The notes under the pieces are model-generated. The model saw nothing but the letters and a program-made list of their open reading frames with translations, was not told the origin of the DNA and searched no databases. Below, one piece after another: positions 58,851 through 64,000 of a stretch of 64,000 nucleotides of DNA. The stretch spans positions 5,169,501 through 5,233,500 of the forward strand of contig JAKSXM010000247.1 of assembly GCA_022575985.1 (NCBI GenBank), written 5' to 3'. Source of the DNA: Anagrus nilaparvatae. Lineage: Eukaryota; Arthropoda; Insecta; Hymenoptera; Mymaridae. The first letter of the stretch is position 1, and every line of letters begins with the position of its first letter. A program made the translations under genes and the position numbers.

Positions 58851-59464
58851 GTGACGCATATATTTTTTTTTTATCTTTTTCATTGTTCAAAATTTCGGAG
58901 AACTGCAATAAAATGATTTCGCTAAGTATACAAATATAGGAGATTTTTTATTCTTAAATCTTTTTTTCGTCAATTGTTATCATTTTTAGTTAAAGTTTAT
59001 CATTCATAATAGTTACTTATAAGAGCGAAATCACTTATAAAATATTAAATAATAAATTTTTAGTGTTGGGGATAAGAGTTCTTTTAATTTTTACGCAAAA
59101 AGTTTGAGACAAAATTTTTTACATATTCAAAATATCTGTCATATGAAAAAAAGGTGGATAAAAAAAATTCCTAATACTTGAACCTCTATGTAAAAATGTT
59201 AAGTATTACAGCCAAAATTAGAAACAAAATATTTTCAGAGAGACAGAAGTGTTTACACTGAAAAAAAAATCCGCTTGCTGTTACCGGAATTCAATTTGCC
59301 GATAGCGGAATTCCGCTTGACGCTAACGGATTTATTTTTTTTTAATTTTAATGATTGCAGATGGCTTGAAACGTAAAAATAATTTAAAAAATTTTTTTTA
59401 GAATTATTTTTTTGCAAACAATTGAATTTTTTAATGACCTTTTTTCGAGTAAATAATGATATCA
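58851..59464. other. Non-coding stretch with direct repeat and GC-richer patch
   Basis: 58,989-59,112 is the second copy of the 125-bp direct repeat. At 59,254-59,335, CACTGAAAAAAAAATCCGC opens a patch with repeated CCGCTTG and CGGAATTC words (TACCGGAATTC, AGCGGAATTCC), which could be the end of a small transposon. No partner end was found. Confidence 0.4.
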
Positions 59465-59770
59465 AATAAATTTACAAATTCATCACCCCCACTTTTCATA
59501 TGCGGATGCTAATTGTCATCTCTTTTTTTATTAAAGCATACAAAGCGGTGATATTTGATAAATTTTTAAACTTATTTAAAAATTTAAATTTTCGCGGATT
59601 TTAATGTCGGTACAGAAGGTACCTAGCGTTTCGATCAACACTAACACATAGATCTCATCAGTATGGCTGTGTGTGTTAGTGCATGTGCCACAGACGCTGA
59701 TGTAAACACGTCCTTATTTTTCTTATATAGTTAACAAATGGCGATTTTAGCACTTGTGAGGATGACTTTT
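59465..59770 (-). repeat. Uninterrupted inverted copy of the 54.7-56.7 kb repeat
   Basis: It reads on the minus strand as CAAGTGCTAAAATCG, CATCAGCGTCTGTGGCACAT, CAGCCATACTGATGAGATC, then ACCTTCTGTACCGACATT and GCATCCGCATATGAAAAGTG. It contains the roughly 40 bp missing around the R1-like LINE and so shows the pre-insertion state. Confidence 0.7.
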
Positions 59771-59904
59771 TTTGCATTCAAAACTTTATAAGACTCAAAA
59801 ATTCAATTTTAATTCATTTGCAATCGTTTCAACATTAAAAAACAATCGTTTGCCGCAAGAGGGATTTTTTGTGAAAAAATTAATAAAAATATGTTCTATA
59901 TATC

Positions 59905-60095
59905 TTATCTTACTACTGTATATATTTAAAAATTTATTTGTGTCTGTGTATGTGAGTGCGTGTTCCATCATCAGGGTCAAACCAGAGAACGAAATTTGAA
60001 ACGAAATTACATAAAACCGGTGACAAAATAAAGAAAAAAAATCCGCGAGTGACATAGGCCATAGTTTTGCGACTCAGCTATTGTATTTTTTATGT
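59905..60095 (-). repeat. Inverted copy of the ATATATAGTAGTAAGATA repeat
   Basis: On the minus strand it runs CCTATGTCACTCGCGG, TTTTGTCACCGGTTTTATGT, CCCTGATGATGGAACACGC, and ends near ATACAGTAGTAAGATAAGAT. This matches 12,005-12,182 block by block. Confidence 0.7.
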
Positions 60096-60103
60096 TGAAG
60101 AAA

Positions 60104-60954
60104 CACGCCGGCTACCCTTCGTTTATTCCAATGGGCCTTCTGGGCCTAGAAACGCAGGGCTCAATGTTATGGAATAGGGTTTTTTTGGAAATTTTCAATA
60201 AAACGCTTAAACCTTACAAATTAACCAAAACACTTTTGGTTGGTCTCATTTTTTTGTTGTAAGTGTCACCTTCTAAACGCCGTAAATCGCAATTTTTTAT
60301 ATATAATTTTCTCATCAATGTTGCCAATTAACGAAATGGCCATTTTGGCTAAAAATGCACATTTTTTAAATTGCTGCCAAATTCGTAATTTCTGACAAAA
60401 AAGGGTATACATATCTCAAAAAATTTCTACAAGCTTCACGTTTCCAAAAACTCATTACTCGTCTCATTTACTTGAATCGTTTTTAAGAAATAGCTCTTCA
60501 AAGTTAACATTAAAAATGAGCTATTTTAAAAAATAATAAAATTGGGAATCCAACTCCAAATTATCATATCTGCTTAATAAATAATTGAAATAGGTACATT
60601 AAAGAATTTTTGGAAATTTGAAGCTTGTGGAAATATTTTGAGGCTTATAAAACCAATTTTTGTCAAAAATTACAAATTTAGCATCAGTTTAAAACTTGGT
60701 CATTTTTGGTTAAAAGACATTTTCGGTTAATTGGCTATAGTGATGAGATAATAAATGATAAAAAATTGCGTTTTACGGCGTTTAAAAGGTGATACTTAAA
60801 CCAAAAAATGAGACCAACCAGAAGAGTTATGGTTAATTTCTGAGGTTTTAGCGTTTCATTGAAATTGACCAAAAAACCCTATTCCATAACAATGAGCCCT
60901 GTGTTTCTAGGCCCAGAAGGCCCATTGGAATGAACGGAGGCTAGTTGGCATGCT
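60104..60954. mobile_element. Foldback MITE, near full-length palindrome
   Basis: ATTCCAATGGGCCTTCTGGG near 60,126 is mirrored near 60,915-60,934. The arms pair over about 370 bp each (60,104-60,475 against 60,600-60,954), leaving a centre of roughly 120 bp. Landmarks are GGGCCTAGAAAC(G/A)CAGGGCTCA, GTTATGGAATAGGGTTTTTT and GGTTGGTCTCATTTTTT. It has no coding capacity. Fragments at 6.2-6.6, 25.7 and 53.2 kb are related to its interior. No target duplication was established. Confidence 0.82.
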
Positions 60955-61734
60955 TTTACAATAAACTCATCCATAACCATTGTAATTGTAATTTGTATTG
61001 ATCCAAATATATTGAACTTCCCTTGTCAGTTAAATTTTTATTATAAACGGACGTTATTTAGAAAATTTTTTGAATTTTAGAAAAAAAATTTTTTGGTAAT
61101 TTTCGGTAAAAATAAGAAAACTATAGAAAAATTCAAGAAATCTAGATCATTTATTATTCAGAAAACAAAAACATGATTTTTGCATCATAAATTAATTTTT
61201 TTACAAATTATTTTATCGAGATTATCATGAACGAAAAACTAGGGCCCTCTGAAACACTAGATTTTGCATATCCAAAAGTAAAACGCACGATTGTTTATTT
61301 AAAAATGATTGTATTATTATTAATTTATATTGTTTATGCGACAAACTAACAGGACTATAATGAGGCCCCTCCAAAAATTATTTAATAACTAGCTGATTGG
61401 CCTCGCGATGCTCGGCTTAACCAAATAAAAACTCTTGTGCATTAATTTTTTTATATTTTAATCATATGTAGTTAATTATAATAAATTTAATCATACGTGA
61501 TTAAAATGCAATTTAATTTTATTTAAAAATGAATGAGAACAGAATTAATTTTATACTTCTAAAATTAACAAAAAAATTTTATAATTCATATTAAGAAAAA
61601 GTTACATGCTTATTTATAAATATTTACAACTAATGAGGTATATTTTATAACATAAATAATTATTGATAATAAATAATAATTGAAAATAAAATATAGTAAT
61701 GTGCAGTTTTTTTAACAAAATTTTCAGTTTTTTT
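60955..61734. other. AT-rich sequence without recognised gene
   Basis: No credible ORF. ACTAGCTGATTGGCCTCGCG at about 61,389 resembles the start of a widespread insect interspersed repeat, and could mark a decayed element that extends into the satellite, but this is from memory only. Confidence 0.4.
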
Positions 61735-62560
61735 CATACTGTAGACAATCAATATTTGAATATTTTCAATTTTCATATATACATCACAACTGATATTGTA
61801 GACAATCAATATAAATATGACTATAGAATGAAATTTTTATAATTTTTTACTGTTCATAAATAGGACAGGCGATATCCATTTCACTCTATGGTGAAATTTT
61901 TTTAGCTTTTTCATAAATAAAACAGCCAGCAATATAGATTGAAAATTTTGAATTTTTTTCATAATGTAGACAGTCAATATAAATTTTAATATAGAGTGAA
62001 ATTTTTATAATTTTTTATTTTTCAATTAATAGTACAGCCAATATCCATTTTACTCTATGGTGACATTTTTGGGATTTTCCATATATAAAAAAAAAAAACA
62101 ATATAGATTGAAGTTTTTGCTGTTTTTTTATATTTTAGACGATCAATATGAATTTTACTCTGAAGTGAAATATTTATTAATTTTTTTTTCATAAATAGGA
62201 CAGAAGATATCCATTTTACTCTATAGTGAAATTTTTTGGGTTTTTTCTTATATAAAAAACAGTCAACAATATCGATTGAAATTTTTCTAGTTTTTTCATA
62301 TTGTAGACAATCAATATAAAAATTTTACTATCAAGTGAAACTTTTATAATATTTTTTATAAACTTTTATAATTTTTATAATGTTTTCATAAATAGGACAG
62401 CCGATATCCATTATACTCTATACATGGTTAAATTTTTGAGTTTTTTCATATATAAAACAACTAACATTATAGATTGAAATTTTTGCTGTTTTTTTATATT
62501 GCAGAGAATCAATATTAATTTTACTCTAGAGTGACATATTTATGGTTTTGGTTCCTCATA
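61735..62560. repeat. Satellite-like tandem array with nested periodicity
   Basis: Three related modules alternate. Module A (TTGTAGACAATCAATATAAA, about 61,795, 61,965, 62,145, 62,303, 62,502) and module B (AGGACAG-C-GATATCCATTT, about 61,862, 62,035, 62,198, 62,395) alternate with module C (AACAATATAGATTGAAATTT, about 61,930, 62,097, 62,263, 62,463). Each module is about 55-65 bp and ends in a version of AGTGAAATTTTT, so they share an ancestor. The A-B-C set repeats about every 160-200 bp for 4-5 rounds with strong divergence. Confidence 0.75.
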
Positions 62561-63393
62561 GAGGACCCATTGTTTTAGGTGAAATTTTTATTTCTGATTT
62601 TTTGATATATACGCACGTTTTGAGACCTCAGGATTCTAAAAAACAAGTTTTTAAAAAAATTATGTATGTGTGTGTGAGTGTATTTATGTATGTATGTATG
62701 TATGTAGCACTTTCACCGGTGATATTTCACAACCAGTATGACATTAAGAACTATTTTTTTTATAAAATTTTTTTCACCAAAAAATCTCCAGGTATTTTTT
62801 TTTTTTAATTTGGATGTAATACCTCATTTTTTTCCATGCAAGTAAATTTTTGTAGCATTTTCATATTGTAAACAGCCAATATGAACTTTACTATACAATT
62901 AAATTTTTTAAATTTTTGTTTCTTTTATTCTTAGGATTGCCGATATCTATCTTATTTCATAATTTTCATATATAAATACCCTACATAATAGATTGTAAAT
63001 TTTTTCGTTTTTTCATATTGTTGTGATGGTAGGTCTTAATTTTAGGTAAATTTTAGGTTTTCCATAAATTTTTGCTCATTTTCTTACCACCTAAGCTTGC
63101 CCCGTCATCGATTTACATTATTTGAGTTTAAATTTTTAAATATAATAAATAAATAAATAAGTATGATTAAATAAATAATTAAATGAATAAATAGATTAAT
63201 AAATAAATTTTTTTTGAGTAATCAAATAAACAATTAAAATTTTAATTAATTAAAAATAAAGAGTTAATAAATAATTAATAAATAATTAATAAATAGATAA
63301 ATAAATAAATAGATTAATTTTTAAATTACATAATTAATAAAAAGATTTTTCTTTATCAAAAAAAAAAATGTCAAAAAAAAAAATTTATAAAAA
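62561..63393. other. Low-complexity sequence with simple repeats
   Basis: It holds (TATG)n at about 62,682-62,706, weak continuation of the satellite modules at 62,850-63,020, and AAAT/TAAT-rich simple sequence at 63,140-63,340. The 88-codon frame at 62,542 is low-complexity with no support. Confidence 0.5.
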
Positions 63394-64000
63394 AAGTAAA
63401 TGTAAATGTAAATGTAAATGATTGTTTATTTGCCCAACTACAAAATTTGATACATGGATATAACATTGTAACACTATAGCTAATTTAATATAAATGTAAA
63501 TTTAATAAAAAATAGAAATAAGATAAAATCAAATTAACAGCGTAATAGTAGCATTAGTGAGTACAATAGTACGTAACAGTATAGCATGTAACAATTAAAA
63601 TTTATAATAATAAATAAATCATTATCAGTAATTAACAAAAAGTAAAAGATATAAACATATTAATATATAATAACACCAAGTTAAAATAACGTCAGTCAAT
63701 ATCACAATTTTTATATATTTAATTTCATAAGTTAATCACACTTAAAGACCGAACCGTCATATACATGATTTAAGGTCTTTAAGTGAACAGTTAAGGCTGC
63801 TTTAAAAGAGTTTAAGGAAGGAAGGAATCTTATTTTAGAAGGAAGTGAATTCCAGCTTTTTGTACCTTGTTCTTGAAAGGAGGAATTTCCATGCCATTTT
63901 TCAAGATCAGGCATATCCAATTCACGAGTTAGTAGATCACCTCTAGCTGTTTCTTTAGGGACGTATTTAACAAAAATTTGAGTCAAATATTCAGGTCTAT
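63394..64000 (-). pseudogene. LINE 3' end with hexanucleotide tail, cut by window edge
   Basis: The minus strand carries the last 84 codons of a LINE ORF2 (63,986-63,732): TQIFVKYVPKETARGDLLTR, SFQEQGTKSWNSLPSKIRF and LPSLNSFKAALTVHLKTL. The W-N-LP-IR-PS-F pattern closes RT proteins of CR1/L2/Jockey-like LINEs; compare NFWNSLPPCYRALPSFSQF at 35.4 kb. About 310 bp of 3' untranslated sequence lead to a (TTTACA)n tail (63,394-63,420), typical of microsatellite-tailed LINEs. The frame is open to the window edge, so this copy could be longer and more intact beyond 64,000. Confidence 0.75.

Noticed and set aside
61735..62560. Possible CRISPR-like array because of regular spacing
   Set aside because: Repeats are long, divergent and lack unique equal-length spacers, and the genome is eukaryotic; it is a satellite.
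62542..62808. 88-codon ORF starting MVLVPHRGPIVLGEIF
   Set aside because: It crosses a TATG microsatellite and poly-T; the readable start is part of a non-coding repeat.

Overview
The window looks like a stretch of a very AT-rich arthropod genome, most likely an insect. I base this on the mix of element families: R1-like and CR1/L2/Jockey-like LINEs, gypsy and BEL/Pao LTR elements, Penelope-like elements, a Helitron-type helicase, a pogo-type MITE and a Mutator-like transposon. The species cannot be named from the sequence. I found no convincing host gene, tRNA, rRNA or CRISPR array. Nearly everything recognisable is a transposable element (TE), and almost all of the coding copies are broken by stops, frameshifts or truncation.

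Layout. 0.5-3.1 kb: minus-strand gypsy-type gag with coiled coil and zinc knuckle. 4.25-5.0 kb: LTR-like copy, with inverted relatives at 50.4-51.2 and 52.05-52.43 kb. 6.1-6.8 kb: foldback MITE. 7.5-9.2 kb: Helitron PIF1-like helicase pseudogene. 10.2-11.2 kb: Penelope remnant between inverted pLTRs. 13.1-20.4 kb: a 7.3 kb DNA transposon with about 555-bp terminal inverted repeats (TIRs), CACAGTG ends and a 5-bp CAACG target duplication. It carries a spliced Mutator-like transposase fused to a DEDDh exonuclease, and it sits inside an older gypsy element whose halves lie on either side. 22.5-25.7 kb: R1-like LINE with both ORFs decayed. 27.8-31.3 kb: nearly full-length Penelope-like element with inverted pLTRs. 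31.6-34.2 kb: BEL/Pao element with gag only. A LINE was joined into its 3' LTR, and a second LINE faces it (34.2-37.7 kb). 38.0-41.0 kb: second R1-like LINE.

41.0-44.1 kb: large foldback element holding a nested solo LTR (42,699-43,492, GTGT duplication). 44.3-47.4 kb: gypsy gag-pol remnant ending in a polypurine tract and LTR. 47.45-48.36 kb: an unrecognised open region split by one in-frame TGA. 48.5-49.35 kb: minus-strand coiled-coil and Cys-rich ORFs. 49.8-50.4 kb: a 28-bp minisatellite between 15-bp inverted repeats. 53.35-54.30 kb: pogo-type MITE. 55.19-56.49 kb: 5'-truncated R1-like insertion with poly(A), inside a repeat whose inverted paralogue lies at 59.5-59.8 kb. 60.1-60.95 kb: foldback MITE. 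61.7-62.6 kb: satellite with nested periodicity. 63.4-64.0 kb: 3' end of a minus-strand LINE with a hexanucleotide tail, cut by the window edge.

The most noteworthy item is the 13.1-20.4 kb transposon. It combines RSS-heptamer-like ends and a 5-bp duplication with a Mutator-type DDE transposase and a C-terminal exonuclease. Where two TEs are nested, the uninterrupted paralogue or flanking sequence usually lets the insertion order be read directly.
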